From positions 32,668 through 96,667 of the forward strand of contig NZ_JAFWFN010000084.1 of NCBI RefSeq assembly GCF_017515565.1: a stretch of DNA of 64,000 nucleotides. Direction: 5' to 3'. The translations under genes and the position numbers were made by a program. Shown piece after piece: positions 27,856 through 37,472 of this stretch (its first letter is position 1; the number at the start of each line of letters is the position of its first letter). The notes under the pieces are model-generated. The model was not told the origin of the DNA. It saw nothing but the letters and a program-made list of their open reading frames with translations, and did not search any database. The stretch comes from Halomonas sp. (GTDB lineage Bacteria > Pseudomonadota > Gammaproteobacteria > Pseudomonadales > Halomonadaceae).

Positions 27856-28191
27856 AAAACAACCTCTCGGTAATACCCTCCAGCGATGGTGAACGCTGTA
27901 ACAATAAGTTGCTCAGTAACTCTATTATTGTGCATTTGTTGTAATGTGCTGTAGCCGTAAGTAGCACAGTAGCAAGCGCTTATAAAAGCATTTCTTCATG
28001 AAAGACAGCGTTTTAAAGTTTGCGCTAATTAGGCGATGCTACCACTGAAGCAGTCAGCCGTCTTTAGTGCTATGTCGTGAGAATTGATTAAGGGAGGCAT
28101 CGACGTCACGCGAAGAGTAGCCTAAACTATATTGCATTGCAGCATCATTGCTTCGGGATTGATGCCTCGCATCAATCCAATGGGAGGATCT
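27856..28191. promoter_or_regulatory. Divergent intergenic region with hairpin next to a ribosome site
   Basis: This 336-bp gap separates the CbbR-like gene and the DUF3141 gene and should hold both promoters. LysR-type half-sites (T-N11-A) can be found in many places in it and none stands out. Directly before the DUF3141 start a perfect 10-bp stem with a CTC loop (28156-28165 with 28169-28178) ends three bases before the GGGAGG ribosome site at 28182, so it may affect translation initiation. Confidence 0.5.
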
Positions 28192-30822
28192 ATGAACTTT
28201 CTCGCTAATCCTTTACTACCTGGCCAAGGGCTCAGTCGCGCTTGGCCAGGAGCCACCAATGATTTGTCAGCGCTACCCGGCGGGGAAGCCCTTGCCAGCG
28301 TCATCGACCCTTTTGGGTTCGGGCGTGCCGCCATGTCGTACTGGCGTGACAGCCTTGAGCGCAACATCCTCTACTGGGATGTAATGCGTGAGCGCGGCAA
28401 CCAATATCTTGAACATATGGAGCAAACTAAGCCCAATGTGCTTGGTTTTGATACCGAAGTATTAGTCGATGGGCGTACACTGCCTAATCCTACTAACTAC
28501 GAATTGCTGCGTGTTCATCCCCCCGCCAATACGCAAATTGACCCCCAGAAGCGTCCCTTTGTGGTAGTTGACCCCCGTGCTGGTCACGGCCCAGGTATCG
28601 GCGGCTTTAAGCCTGACAGTGAGTTGGGGGTAGCCTTAAAGGCTGGACACCCATGCTATTTCATTGGGTTTTTGCCTTTCCCTGAACCCGGCCAAACCGT
28701 CGAAGATGTGGTTGAGGCGGAGATTGCTTTTTTACGCCATGTTATTGCGTTACACCCTGATACGGACGAAAAACCGATGGTGGTAGGAAACTGCCAGGCG
28801 GGGTGGCAAATTATGATGGCTGCTGCGCTGGAGCCAGACGTTTTTGGCCCCATTCTCATTGCCGGTGCGCCGCTCTCTTATTGGGCAGGTGAGCATGACA
28901 ATGCGCCTATGCGCTATACCGGCGGTATGACAGGGGGAAGCTGGATTACCGCGTTAACCAGTGATCTAGGTAACGGTCTGTTTGATGGCGCTTGGTTGGT
29001 GCAGAATTTTGAGCGTCTCAATCCGGCGAATACATACTGGAAAAAACAGTTTCATCTCTACTCAAATATCGATACTGAAAAAGAGCGGTATCTAGAATTT
29101 GAGCGCTGGTGGGGCGGCCACGTGGTTTTGGGTGGTGAAGAAATCCAGTACATCGTGGATAACCTCTTTGTTGGAAATCGCCTTTCCACCGCGCAGCTAG
29201 TCACTCGGGATGGTCGCCGTATTGACTTGCGCAATGTTCGCTCACCGGTCGTGGTGTTTTGCTCACGGGGTGATGATATTACGCCGCCTCCTCAAGCGCT
29301 TGGCTGGATTCGTGATCTATACGAAGGCGAAGAAGATATCATCGCCAACGAGCAGACCATTGTGTACTGCCTTCACGATACGACGGGGCACCTTGGGATC
29401 TTTGTTTCCGGCAGTGTGTCACGTAAGGAGCACTCAGAGTTTACGGCGAACATGGACTACATCGATGTAATGCCCCCGGGGCTTTACGAGACGACTGTAT
29501 CCCATGCCAGTGAGCGCGATGATGCCGAGCTGATCGAGCGAGATTATCTACTAGAGTTCACCGCGCGTAACTTTGAAGAGCTAGACCGCGATGTGATGCA
29601 CAAGCCCGAAGATGATCGGCGTTTCGCGACCGTTGCGCGTATTTCTGAGATAAATCTCGGTTTTTATCGTCTATTTATGCAGCCTTGGTTGCGCGCGGTG
29701 ATGACGCCGGAAGCGGCGCGTTGGACTCGCCGCATGCACCCGATTCGCTTGGGTTATAAGCTGCTTTCCGATCGTAATCCGTTAACGGTACCGCTACCGG
29801 TAATGGCAGAAAACGTACGCCGCAATCGCCAGGAGATAGGCCAGGATAACTTTTTCAAAGCCCTGGAAACGATGGCGTCTGACCAAATTACTGCGGGGCT
29901 AAATGCTTGGCGAGACCTGCGCGACAGCTCCACTGAACGCCTGTTTATGGACATTTATGGACAGCCTCTCCTGCAGGCGGCGGTTGGCTTACATGGGGAT
30001 GCGCATGTGCATCGCCGCCGTCCTGGCGCCGAGCCGGAGCACCGTCGCTTTATGGAGAACCGCAAAAACGAGCTGCGTAAAAAGTTCTCTCATGGCGGAA
30101 CCCATGAAGCTGCCATGCGTTCGATTATTTACGTGCTGGGTGGTGCAACGGCCACGGATGAGCGTAACTTTAAACGGCTACGCGCTTCCCGCGCCGAGCT
30201 TGAGCCAACATCCTCGCTAAGCGACTTCAAGCACTTGGTGCGTGAACAGTTCTTTTTGCTGAAAATGGATCGGGAGCAGGCGCTCAATACCCTACCTGAC
30301 CTGCTTAAAGGGCAAAGCAATGATGAAATTGATAGCCAAGTAGAGCACCTAGAGCATGTTTTTGCAGCCAGTGGGGAGCTGTCTGAGCACGCCGCTGAGC
30401 GCTTTAGTCAGGTAAAAGCCCTGTTTGATAAAGCGCGTTCTGCTAAGCCTAAACCTGCGGTGGCTAAACAAGCGGCGGCTCCTGCCGCGGTAGAGAAAAC
30501 GCCTCAGAAAGTACCTGAGAAAGCTGCGCAAAAGTCACCTGATACATCGGTTGAAAAAGTCTCCGAGAAGGTGTCAGAGAAAGCAGTACCTGAGAAAGCA
30601 GCTGCAGCTAAATCAGAGGTGAAAACGGCTGATCATAGCGCTAAAGAAGCCACTGAGACTGCCGGTAAAGCCGCTAGTGAAAGCCCCGCTGCAACTCCTG
30701 CTAAGGGTACAGCGACTTCGACGGCTGATAAAAAGCAGGCGGCGACGCCTGGTGATAATGCCGAGGCAGAGAAGCCAAAACCTGCCTCAGTGGCGCGACG
30801 TAAAACACCGCGCAAACGTTAA
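28192..30822 (+). CDS. DUF3141 protein, PHA-synthase-like alpha/beta hydrolase with Lys/Ala/Pro-rich tail
   Basis: Protein of 876 residues, starting at MNFLANPL with GGGAGG just upstream. Residues about 100-420 form an alpha/beta hydrolase domain like class III polyhydroxyalkanoate synthase: nucleophile elbow GNCQAGW with Cys201, acid in SRGDDIT (Asp361/362) and His400 in TTGHLGIF. The rest up to about residue 760 is the DUF3141-specific helical part. The last 110 residues are low-complexity repeats of Lys, Ala, Pro, Glu and Ser (EKVSEKVSEKA-like), as in PhaF-type granule proteins. The substrate is unknown; polyester synthesis or depolymerisation is inference from the triad. Confidence 0.85.
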   Translation: MNFLANPLLPGQGLSRAWPGATNDLSALPGGEALASVIDPFGFGRAAMSYWRDSLERNILYWDVMRERGNQYLEHMEQTKPNVLGFDTEVLVDGRTLPNPTNYELLRVHPPANTQIDPQKRPFVVVDPRAGHGPGIGGFKPDSELGVALKAGHPCYFIGFLPFPEPGQTVEDVVEAEIAFLRHVIALHPDTDEKPMVVGNCQAGWQIMMAAALEPDVFGPILIAGAPLSYWAGEHDNAPMRYTGGMTGGSWITALTSDLGNGLFDGAWLVQNFERLNPANTYWKKQFHLYSNIDTEKERYLEFERWWGGHVVLGGEEIQYIVDNLFVGNRLSTAQLVTRDGRRIDLRNVRSPVVVFCSRGDDITPPPQALGWIRDLYEGEEDIIANEQTIVYCLHDTTGHLGIFVSGSVSRKEHSEFTANMDYIDVMPPGLYETTVSHASERDDAELIERDYLLEFTARNFEELDRDVMHKPEDDRRFATVARISEINLGFYRLFMQPWLRAVMTPEAARWTRRMHPIRLGYKLLSDRNPLTVPLPVMAENVRRNRQEIGQDNFFKALETMASDQITAGLNAWRDLRDSSTERLFMDIYGQPLLQAAVGLHGDAHVHRRRPGAEPEHRRFMENRKNELRKKFSHGGTHEAAMRSIIYVLGGATATDERNFKRLRASRAELEPTSSLSDFKHLVREQFFLLKMDREQALNTLPDLLKGQSNDEIDSQVEHLEHVFAASGELSEHAAERFSQVKALFDKARSAKPKPAVAKQAAAPAAVEKTPQKVPEKAAQKSPDTSVEKVSEKVSEKAVPEKAAAAKSEVKTADHSAKEATETAGKAASESPAATPAKGTATSTADKKQAATPGDNAEAEKPKPASVARRKTPRKR

Positions 30823-30842
30823 ACAAGGGTTTGGTAACGTAT

Positions 30843-30872
30843 ACGCCCCTGCTAAAAAGCAGGGGCGTTTTG
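30843..30872 (+). terminator. Rho-independent terminator after the DUF3141 gene
   Basis: A perfect 11-bp stem (ACGCCCCTGCT/AGCAGGGGCGT) with an AAAA loop is followed by TTTTGTTT, 20 bp after the stop codon. The rest of the 308-bp gap up to topA (30880-31130) shows no gene or tRNA; it presumably carries the topA promoter, which I cannot place. Confidence 0.9.
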
Positions 30873-31130
30873 TTTGATTGCACTTAATTAGGGTTGCCGT
30901 CCTTGTGGCGGCAGTCTAGTGTCTAGCTACTTTGTGATAAAAACTTATGGGGCCTCAGCATGGCTCTGGTCACGTTCAGTGTGGCGCCCTACGTCGTGGT
31001 TGCCACTGGCGCTTAAGTAAGTGCTGGGGTAGGGTAGGCGCATTTTTCACGCAGTCGCTAATATTAATTGATGCGGCGCCGTATTCAGAGCATGGGCTGG
31101 ATAGCCTAAGCAATAGGAAAGTGGAGCACT

Positions 31131-33758
31131 ATGGGTAAGTCACTGGTCATCGTCGAATCGCCAGCGAAAGCGAAGACGATAAATAAGTACCTCGGCAACG
31201 ATTTCATCGTCAAGTCGAGCGTGGGTCATATACGTGACCTACCGACCAGCGGCTCAGGTAAGGCAGCCTCCGATCCCAAGGAGCGCGCTCGCCAGGCCGC
31301 GGCAACGCGTAAGATGTCCGTGGAAGAGAAGGCAGAGTATAAGAAGCGCAAGGCCCAGGACCAGCTGATACGGCGCATGGGGATCGATCCTGGTAATGGA
31401 TGGGAAGCCCACTACGAAGTATTACCCGGTAAAGAAAAAGTGGTTGCCGAGCTAAAAAAATTAGCCGAAAAGGCTGATGCTGTTTATCTCGCAACGGATT
31501 TGGACCGCGAAGGGGAGGCCATTGCTTGGCACCTACGCGAGACCATCGGTGGTGACGAAAGCCGTTACAAGCGCGTTGTATTTAACGAGATTACCAAGAA
31601 CGCTATTCAGGATGCATTTAAAGCACCTGGGGTGCTCAATATTCCCCGGGTTGAAGCCCAGCAGGCGCGCCGCTTCCTGGATCGCGTAGTAGGTTTTATG
31701 CTCTCTCCGCTGCTGTGGGCCAAAATTGCCCGAGGGCTTTCTGCTGGCCGCGTACAGTCGGTAGCAGTGCGCCTGATCGTGGAGCGTGAGCGTGAAATTC
31801 GCGCGTTTATTCCCGAGGAATTTTGGGATGTGCATGCTGATCTGGTTTCGCCGGACGGTGAGTTGGTGCGCTTTGCGCTGGCGCGCCAGGATGGCAAAGC
31901 CTTTCGGCCAACCTCGCAGAAAGACACCCTTGATCGCATTGAGAAGCTGCGCAAGGCAAAGCTTGCCATCACCTCCCGTGAAGATAAGCCCACGAGCTCC
32001 AAGCCCACGGCGCCGTTCATCACTTCGACGCTTCAGCAAGCAGCCAGTGGTCGGTTAGGGTTTTCAGTTAAAAAGACCATGACCATGGCCCAGCGCCTTT
32101 ATGAGGCGGGCTACATCACCTATATGCGTACTGACTCCACAAATCTCTCCAAAGATGCGGTGGAGGGTGTGCGGGCCTTTATTGGAGATGAGTACGGTGA
32201 GCGCTACTTGCCGGAAGCACCTAACCGTTACAGCAGTAAAGAGAGTGCCCAAGAGGCCCACGAGGCGATCCGGCCTTCTAGCGTTGAACGTAAAGCGTCT
32301 GACTTAGCGGGAATGGAACGCGACGCTGAGCGCCTTTATGAACTTATTTGGCGCCAGTTTGTGGCGTGCCAAATGACCCCGGCTGAATACCTATCCAGCA
32401 CGCTGAGTGTTGAAGTAGAAGGTTACGATCTGCGTGCCAAAGGGCGTGTGCTTAAGTTTGATGGCTATACCCGAGTAATGAAGCCCAGTGGTAAAAACGA
32501 AGATCAAAGCCTGCCAGATTTGCCCAAAGGCACGCCCATGGGCCTTGAAAAGCTTGACCCTCAGCAGCATTTTACTAAGCCTGCCCCGCGTTATACGGAA
32601 GCAAGTTTGGTAAAAGAGTTGGAGAAACAGGGAATTGGCCGGCCTTCTACCTACGCATCAATTATTTCCACGATTCAGGATCGTGGTTATGTGAAGCTAG
32701 AAAATCGTCGTTTTTATGCTGAAAAACTGGGCGATATCGTTACCGAGCGTTTGAAAGAGTCTTTCCCTGACCTGATGGATTACTCTTTTACGGCGCGTAT
32801 GGAAGATAGCCTAGATGAGGTAGCTGAAGGGGAGCGTAACTGGCAAGCGTTGCTGGATGCTTTTTACGAAGAGTTTCGTGGGGAGCTAAGCAAAGCCGAA
32901 AGCGAAGACGGTATGCGCCCCAACCAGCCGGTGCCTACGGATATCGACTGCCCAAGCTGTGGTCGTAAAATGCAGATCCGCACGGCATCAACCGGGGTAT
33001 TCCTTGGCTGTAGTGGCTACAACTTGCCCCCTAAAGAACGCTGTAAAACGACTATTGACCTGATCCCGGGTGAAGAGGCAGTTGCCGAAGATGCCGGTGA
33101 AGAAGCAGAAACCAATGCCCTGCGTGCCAAACACCGTTGCGAGAAGTGTGGCACGGCAATGGATAACTACCTAATTGATGAAACCCGCAAACTGCATATT
33201 TGTGGTAACAGCCCTGATTGCGATGGGTACGATATCGAGACAGGTAAGTTCAAAATCAAAGGGTATGACGGGCCCATCATCGAGTGCGATAAATGCGGCT
33301 CGGAAATGCAGCTGAAGTCCGGCCGTTTTGGTAAGTACTTCGGCTGTACGAATAGTGAGTGTAAAAACACACGTAAGTTATTGAAAAGTGGTGAAGTGGC
33401 GCCGCCTAAAATGGACCCAATTCCAATGCCAGAGCTGGCCTGCCAAAAAGTGGATGACCATTACGTTCTGCGCGATGGCGCCAGTGGCTTATTCCTAGCA
33501 GCCAGCAAGTTTCCTAAAAACCGGGAAACACGCCCACCCTTGGTGAAAGAGTTAAAGTCTCACGCCCAGGAGCTTCCTGAGAAGTACCACTTTATTCTCA
33601 AGGCGCCGAGTGAAGACCCAGACGGACGTCCAGCGCAAATTCGTTTCTCGCGTAAAAATAAAGAGCAGTTTGTGATGACTGACGAGGAGGGTAAGGCGAC
33701 TGGCTGGAAAGCGACCTATGAAGCCGGTAAATGGCATGTGGAGGACAAGCGTAAGTGA
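31131..33758 (+). CDS. topA: DNA topoisomerase I (omega protein)
   Basis: Type IA topoisomerase that relaxes negative supercoils. The protein has 875 residues. TOPRIM motifs are [12 protein letters not shown] at the start and the acidic [11 protein letters not shown]. The catalytic tyrosine is Tyr331 in [14 protein letters not shown]. The C-terminal part has zinc ribbons: [18 protein letters not shown] and CDKCGSEMQ, each with a second cysteine pair, as in E. coli TopA, then a basic end. It overlaps the DUF6586 gene by 4 bp. Confidence 0.97.
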   Translation: MGKSLVIVESPAKAKTINKYLGNDFIVKSSVGHIRDLPTSGSGKAASDPKERARQAAATRKMSVEEKAEYKKRKAQDQLIRRMGIDPGNGWEAHYEVLPGKEKVVAELKKLAEKADAVYLATDLDREGEAIAWHLRETIGGDESRYKRVVFNEITKNAIQDAFKAPGVLNIPRVEAQQARRFLDRVVGFMLSPLLWAKIARGLSAGRVQSVAVRLIVEREREIRAFIPEEFWDVHADLVSPDGELVRFALARQDGKAFRPTSQKDTLDRIEKLRKAKLAITSREDKPTSSKPTAPFITSTLQQAASGRLGFSVKKTMTMAQRLYEAGYITYMRTDSTNLSKDAVEGVRAFIGDEYGERYLPEAPNRYSSKESAQEAHEAIRPSSVERKASDLAGMERDAERLYELIWRQFVACQMTPAEYLSSTLSVEVEGYDLRAKGRVLKFDGYTRVMKPSGKNEDQSLPDLPKGTPMGLEKLDPQQHFTKPAPRYTEASLVKELEKQGIGRPSTYASIISTIQDRGYVKLENRRFYAEKLGDIVTERLKESFPDLMDYSFTARMEDSLDEVAEGERNWQALLDAFYEEFRGELSKAESEDGMRPNQPVPTDIDCPSCGRKMQIRTASTGVFLGCSGYNLPPKERCKTTIDLIPGEEAVAEDAGEEAETNALRAKHRCEKCGTAMDNYLIDETRKLHICGNSPDCDGYDIETGKFKIKGYDGPIIECDKCGSEMQLKSGRFGKYFGCTNSECKNTRKLLKSGEVAPPKMDPIPMPELACQKVDDHYVLRDGASGLFLAASKFPKNRETRPPLVKELKSHAQELPEKYHFILKAPSEDPDGRPAQIRFSRKNKEQFVMTDEEGKATGWKATYEAGKWHVEDKRK

Positions 33759-34216
33759 GCCCCCGGTCTCGTACGAATCAACTGCTTTACCAAGCAGAGT
33801 TGCTAGTGGGTTTGCCCGCTGGGGATGATGAGCATGCCCCTGTTCGGCAAATGGCGATTGAAGAGAGCGCCTTGGCGCTCTTTGAGCTGGCGCTTAATGC
33901 CATGCTCAAAGAGGTTTGCGAGCATGCGCGGCTTGAGAACCATGCTTGGCAGCAGCTACTCGCCAGCGATGGCCCGGCCATTGCTGAGCTTCAGCGCCTG
34001 CGTGACCTTATTGGCCAGCCGGATAGCTGGCTATGTTGGTTAACGGCTCAACTTGAACGGCTACATAGCAGTGAAGGGGCTGCCAAGCGGCGTGTAGGCA
34101 ACCCCTCAATGATTGCCGTCGCTAGCCAGGCTTCTTTCTCAGAGCAATTACTCAGCCATATAGCCGCAGCTAAGCAAGAAATAGCGGCGCTACGTGAAAC
34201 CAGCCAAGAGTGGTAG
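33755..34216 (+). CDS. DUF6586-type protein downstream of topA
   Basis: All-helical protein of 153 residues starting [15 protein letters not shown]. The position directly after topA (4-bp overlap) and the N-terminal RTNQLLYFA-type motif match the uncharacterised PA3010-like family (DUF6586) of Pseudomonas. No catalytic motif is apparent. Assignment rests on the N-terminal motif and synteny, so it is moderate. A short purine-rich GAGAGTAG-like imperfect repeat follows at 34213-34256. Confidence 0.65.
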   Translation: MSPRSRTNQLLYQAELLVGLPAGDDEHAPVRQMAIEESALALFELALNAMLKEVCEHARLENHAWQQLLASDGPAIAELQRLRDLIGQPDSWLCWLTAQLERLHSSEGAAKRRVGNPSMIAVASQASFSEQLLSHIAAAKQEIAALRETSQEW

Positions 34217-34349
34217 AGAGTAGTCGAGAGAATGAGAGAGTAGCCTAGAGAGTGGCGGAACTATCACAAACCACTAAACTCTAGACAGTACTTTAAAAAT
34301 CAATAAGTTCAATTCACCGATGATGAGATGACACGGGAGGAAGACACGG

Positions 34350-34814
34350 ATGCGCTACAACCAGGTCAAGGATTTAATCGAGTGGGCGGCAGGCTACCAT
34401 GCGCGTATGGCGCGCCAGTACACAGAGGCTGCTGAGCAGACTGATAATCAGCGTCTCGCGATGGCGTTGACCTATCTCGCCTCTAGCGAGTTAAAAATGA
34501 AGACCGGGCTGGAAGCACTTTTTCATGACGGCAATGATCAGCGTGAAGTGCTAGAGCTCTGGTTTGACGAGTCAGGCGACTTCCCTCAGCCCCCCTTATT
34601 AGAGGCACTTGCTGAACGCTCGGTAGCAGGCTCAATTGATGAAATAATGGCAACGGCAGAAGAGTCCCATCGTAATTTGCAGGCCCTTTACGAGCATCGT
34701 GCTTCACGGTCAAAAATTGAGCCTGAAGAGGAGTTCTTTACGGCGCTAGCCGAAGGGCACAATGCTGAAGCTCGCAAGCTAGTAACCAGCATGCATGAGT
34801 TTGAAGATATCTAA
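34350..34814 (+). CDS. Hypothetical helical protein, ferritin-like pattern
   Basis: Acidic protein of 154 residues that I do not recognise. It is almost entirely helical, with four long amphipathic helices (VKDLIEWAAGYHARMARQY; RLAMALTYLASSELKMKTGL; DEIMATAEESHRNLQALYEH; FFTALAEGHNAEARKLVTSM). Glu and His residues recur in a spacing reminiscent of ferritin-like or rubrerythrin-like four-helix bundles (YHARM, SSELKM, EESH, EGHN), but a complete di-iron ExxH set is not certain. It has a GGGAGGAAG ribosome site and stands alone between the topA pair and an L,D-transpeptidase. Confidence 0.6.
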   Translation: MRYNQVKDLIEWAAGYHARMARQYTEAAEQTDNQRLAMALTYLASSELKMKTGLEALFHDGNDQREVLELWFDESGDFPQPPLLEALAERSVAGSIDEIMATAEESHRNLQALYEHRASRSKIEPEEEFFTALAEGHNAEARKLVTSMHEFEDI

Positions 34815-34969
34815 CAAGCGTTAAAAATGAGTTAAATTGGCTCATTGTGATAGAAAAAATGGTTTTTGTGCGGCGAAATCGCTGACAGTGATAGCGTTAA
34901 TAAGGTATAAAAGCCCTCATAAATGCCTTATTTGGCCTGCCAAGCTGGCCCAAAGTGAGAGCCACAACG

Positions 34970-35599
34970 ATGCCTTTAAACCGCCGCCGATTTTTGGCGT
35001 TAGCACTAAGCTGGCCAGTAGTCGCCAACGCAACTACTGTTAGTCCTGTGAGTGATTATCAGCCGACTGATCTGGTTGAGACTCTGCTTTCACGCGCCCA
35101 TATTCCCCGTCATAGCAATGAGCTTTGGCTGCTGGTTGACGATAAAGACGCCTCGTTGAGTGTTTTTCGTGGCAATACGTTAATTGATCGTATTGCGCCT
35201 ATCTCATTGGGCCGAGCAGGCGCGAAAACCCAGCGTGTGCGCGGCGATAACGTCACGCCGCTAGGTGAATTTCGTATCAACCGTTTTAATTACCAAAGTC
35301 AGTGGCATATTTTCATAGGTATCGATTATCCTACGCCACCGCATGCTCGGATGGCGCTTGAGAAAGGCATTTATTCTCAAGCTGATTATGAAGCTTATTT
35401 CGATTACTATCGGCGCCACGGATATCCGCCGCAAACCACCGCACTAGGTGGTGCTATTGGTATTCATGGTATTGGCGGAGGGGATCCGGATATTCATGGT
35501 CGCTACCACTGGACTCAAGGGTGTGTGGCCGTCACTAATGAAGAGATCGAGCGAGTGGCAGGATTGGTAAGTGTTGGCACTCGCGTGGTGATCCGCTAG
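34970..35599 (+). CDS. L,D-transpeptidase (YkuD family) with Tat-like signal
   Basis: Periplasmic protein of 209 residues. The signal MPLNRRRFLALALSWPVVANA has a twin-arginine-like NRRRFLA motif. The YkuD domain covers residues about 45-209; catalytic motifs are IHGIGGGDPD and HWTQGCVAVTNEEIE with Cys185. The ATG at 34970 with GTGAGAG upstream is preferred to the GTG at 34955. Such enzymes cross-link meso-DAP residues or attach lipoproteins to peptidoglycan. It lies just upstream of the OprI-like lipoprotein gene, which may be a substrate. Compared with the second L,D-transpeptidase on the other side it lacks a LysM domain. Confidence 0.88.
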   Translation: MPLNRRRFLALALSWPVVANATTVSPVSDYQPTDLVETLLSRAHIPRHSNELWLLVDDKDASLSVFRGNTLIDRIAPISLGRAGAKTQRVRGDNVTPLGEFRINRFNYQSQWHIFIGIDYPTPPHARMALEKGIYSQADYEAYFDYYRRHGYPPQTTALGGAIGIHGIGGGDPDIHGRYHWTQGCVAVTNEEIERVAGLVSVGTRVVIR

Positions 35600-35677
35600 G
35601 CTTATGTCGTTGAAGGAAGTTCAAGGTTTTAAGCACGTGGCTATAGACATCCGTTGTTGTCTATTATAAAACAGCGT

Positions 35678-35705
35678 TTGACTTGTGTGCCGAGGAGATT
35701 ATTCT
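35678..35705 (+). promoter_or_regulatory. Candidate sigma-70 promoter of the OprI-like gene
   Basis: TTGACT (35678-35683) and TATTCT (35700-35705) are spaced by 16 bp, about 120 bp before the start codon. A CCGAG/CTCGG inverted repeat overlaps the -10 region, and CCTGC-ACC-GCAGG lies in the leader. The leader ends in CAAGGAG. A long structured leader is plausible for a very abundant lipoprotein, but the promoter call is by eye. Confidence 0.4.
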
Positions 35706-35823
35706 CGGTGCTAGTCGCTGTAAAGAACCTGCACCGCAGGTAGACAAATTTAAGCTAACACTTTAGTCTTACTTTTTGTCATACCCCTAATGTTGTACCC
35801 AAGGAAGACTCAAGGAGAACACT

Positions 35824-36087
35824 ATGACTCTGAAAACTGCTCTTAAGATGACTGCCGCTGCCGCTTCTCTGGCAATCCTGGCTGGTTGTGCTTCTACCAG
35901 CGCGCTGGAAGAAGTTCGCATGACTGCTGAATCTGCACAAGCTGATGCTGCAGAAGCACGCAGCATGGCTTCACAAGCTCTGAACACTGCTAACCAAGCT
36001 CAGCGCGATGCGCAAGCTGCTCTGCAGATGTCTGAGCAAAACCGTGAAGAAATGAACCGCATGTTCCAGCGTTCCATGCAGAAGTAA
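35824..36087 (+). CDS. OprI/Lpp-type major outer-membrane lipoprotein
   Basis: Lipoprotein of 87 residues. The signal ends at the lipobox LAGC (Cys22). The mature part is one continuous alpha helix with heptads of Ala, Gln, Glu and Met, as in Lpp and Pseudomonas OprI, and ends in MQK with a C-terminal Lys that can be joined to peptidoglycan. Codons are strongly biased to those of highly expressed genes (GCT, CTG, AAC). It is a stand-alone gene with a strong ribosome site (AAGGAG) and terminator. An L,D-transpeptidase faces it from the other side of the terminator. Confidence 0.92.
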   Translation: MTLKTALKMTAAAASLAILAGCASTSALEEVRMTAESAQADAAEARSMASQALNTANQAQRDAQAALQMSEQNREEMNRMFQRSMQK

Positions 36088-36138
36088 TTCTGCTTGGGCC
36101 ACTGAACATCAATTAGGTTCAGTGGTTGCTGTAGATGT

Positions 36139-36168
36139 AAAAAAACCCCGCTTCGGCGGGGTTTTTTT
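36139..36168. terminator. Bidirectional Rho-independent terminator
   Basis: A GC stem CCCCGC/GCGGGG with a TTCG tetraloop is flanked by seven A on one side and seven T on the other. It can therefore stop transcription of the lipoprotein gene (plus) and of the L,D-transpeptidase gene (minus). Confidence 0.95.
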
Positions 36169-36188
36169 ATGGCTGGAAGGCCTAAGCG

Positions 36189-37322
36189 TTAAGCTTCGCC
36201 CTCAATGCGTACAACGGTACTCACTTCTAAGTCTACTTCTTCAAGCAAGCCCTCTAGTTGAACGGGCGTCTCCACGGGTGCAGCTTCTGGCGCCTGGGGG
36301 CCATAAAGCGCTACAAAGCGGCCATTGGGGTCTGCAATCGCCCGCTTGATTTGTTCTTCATCAACATCAACTTGGTCTTCAATCAGCTCGTTTAGACGTG
36401 ATAAGGCGTCTTGGAACGGCTCTGAGGCATCGATATTCTCTTCAAGCTGCGGGTATGTTTGCACAAATAGCGTGCCGTCTTCAGCCCAGCCGGCTTTAAA
36501 GGGGGCATCCATCAAATTAACCTGGGTGCCGCTGGGTAGGCGATCGTAGAGCGACTCAATATCCTCAGGATACATGCGGATACAGCCACGGCTGGCGCGC
36601 ATGCCCACACCGTCAGGGCGGTTAGTGCCGTGAATTAAGTAGCTAGGCATTGCTAGCAGAATAGCGTGACGGCCAAGTGGGTTGTTTGGGCCGGGAGGAA
36701 CGATCGCCGGTGCTGGCTCGCCGCGTTCAGCCGCTTCACGGCGCATTGATGCAGGGGGGGCCCAGGCGGGATCTTTAACTTTAACCGTGGTGCGTGTAAT
36801 GCCCACCGGGGTAGCAAAGCCGTCTCTGCCAACGCTAACAGGATAGGTTTCTACAATGCCGGGGTTGTTAGCTGGGTAGTAATAGAGACGCAGTTCCGAA
36901 AGGTTGATGACGACGCCTTCACGGGGTGCGGGTGGCAAGATGTATTGAGCAGGAATGACGATTTCTGTGCCTTTGCCTGGAACCCATAAGCTTACATCAG
37001 GGTTGGCCATGCGAATCTCTTCAAAGCCGATATTATGCCGGCGAGCGATATCGATTAGGGTTTCTTCCTGATCCTCCACCGTGACAGTGTAATACTCACC
37101 AACGATGTCGCCTTTTTCGGGCAAGCGAAAATGGCCGCGGGGAAGCTCACGGTGATCGGCTACCTGCTCTGCACCAGCTACAGCTGCATCACCAACCACA
37201 GCTTGACCGCTGGCCAGCAGCTCGCTTAAAGGCTGGGCATAGGCCGGCCCAGTAAGGCTAGCCGCCAGCAGTACCGCTAAGCTGGTGGGGCCCCATAGGT
37301 TGAAAAGGTGGCGAGTGTTCAT
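36189..37322 (-). CDS. L,D-transpeptidase with LysM domain (ErfK/YbiS/YcfS type)
   Basis: Periplasmic enzyme of 377 residues with a signal ending at GPAYAQP. A LysM peptidoglycan-binding segment covers about residues 77-125 (YYTVTVEDQEETLIDIARRHNIG). The YkuD catalytic domain covers about 135-275, with LIHGTNRPDGVG and MRASRGCIRMYPEDIE (Cys247). An acidic C-terminal tail of about 80 residues follows. This is the domain order of the E. coli enzymes that attach Braun lipoprotein to peptidoglycan. It is convergent with an OprI-like gene whose product ends in Lys, which supports that role. Confidence 0.92.
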   Translation of the reverse strand: MNTRHLFNLWGPTSLAVLLAASLTGPAYAQPLSELLASGQAVVGDAAVAGAEQVADHRELPRGHFRLPEKGDIVGEYYTVTVEDQEETLIDIARRHNIGFEEIRMANPDVSLWVPGKGTEIVIPAQYILPPAPREGVVINLSELRLYYYPANNPGIVETYPVSVGRDGFATPVGITRTTVKVKDPAWAPPASMRREAAERGEPAPAIVPPGPNNPLGRHAILLAMPSYLIHGTNRPDGVGMRASRGCIRMYPEDIESLYDRLPSGTQVNLMDAPFKAGWAEDGTLFVQTYPQLEENIDASEPFQDALSRLNELIEDQVDVDEEQIKRAIADPNGRFVALYGPQAPEAAPVETPVQLEGLLEEVDLEVSTVVRIEGEA

Positions 37323-37472
37323 GGTCGTTCCTAATAGTGAATGCAGTTGAGTAAAGGCAAGTCAGGTAAAGCAAAGGTGTTATTGCCAGGGTGGAGCACC
37401 CTTATTTGCCAGAAGCACGTTGGCTTGTTGAAGCTTCAAATGTGCTTCTTAGGTATAAGTTTGCCCCAAGGA

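Noticed and set aside
31533-32039. Long open frame antisense to topA (168 codons)
   Set aside because: It is a shadow of conserved topA codons; no family pattern or start signal.
34213-34256. GAGAGTAG-like purine-rich repeat after the DUF6586 gene
   Set aside because: It is short and imperfect, probably simple sequence drift, with no structure to support a function.
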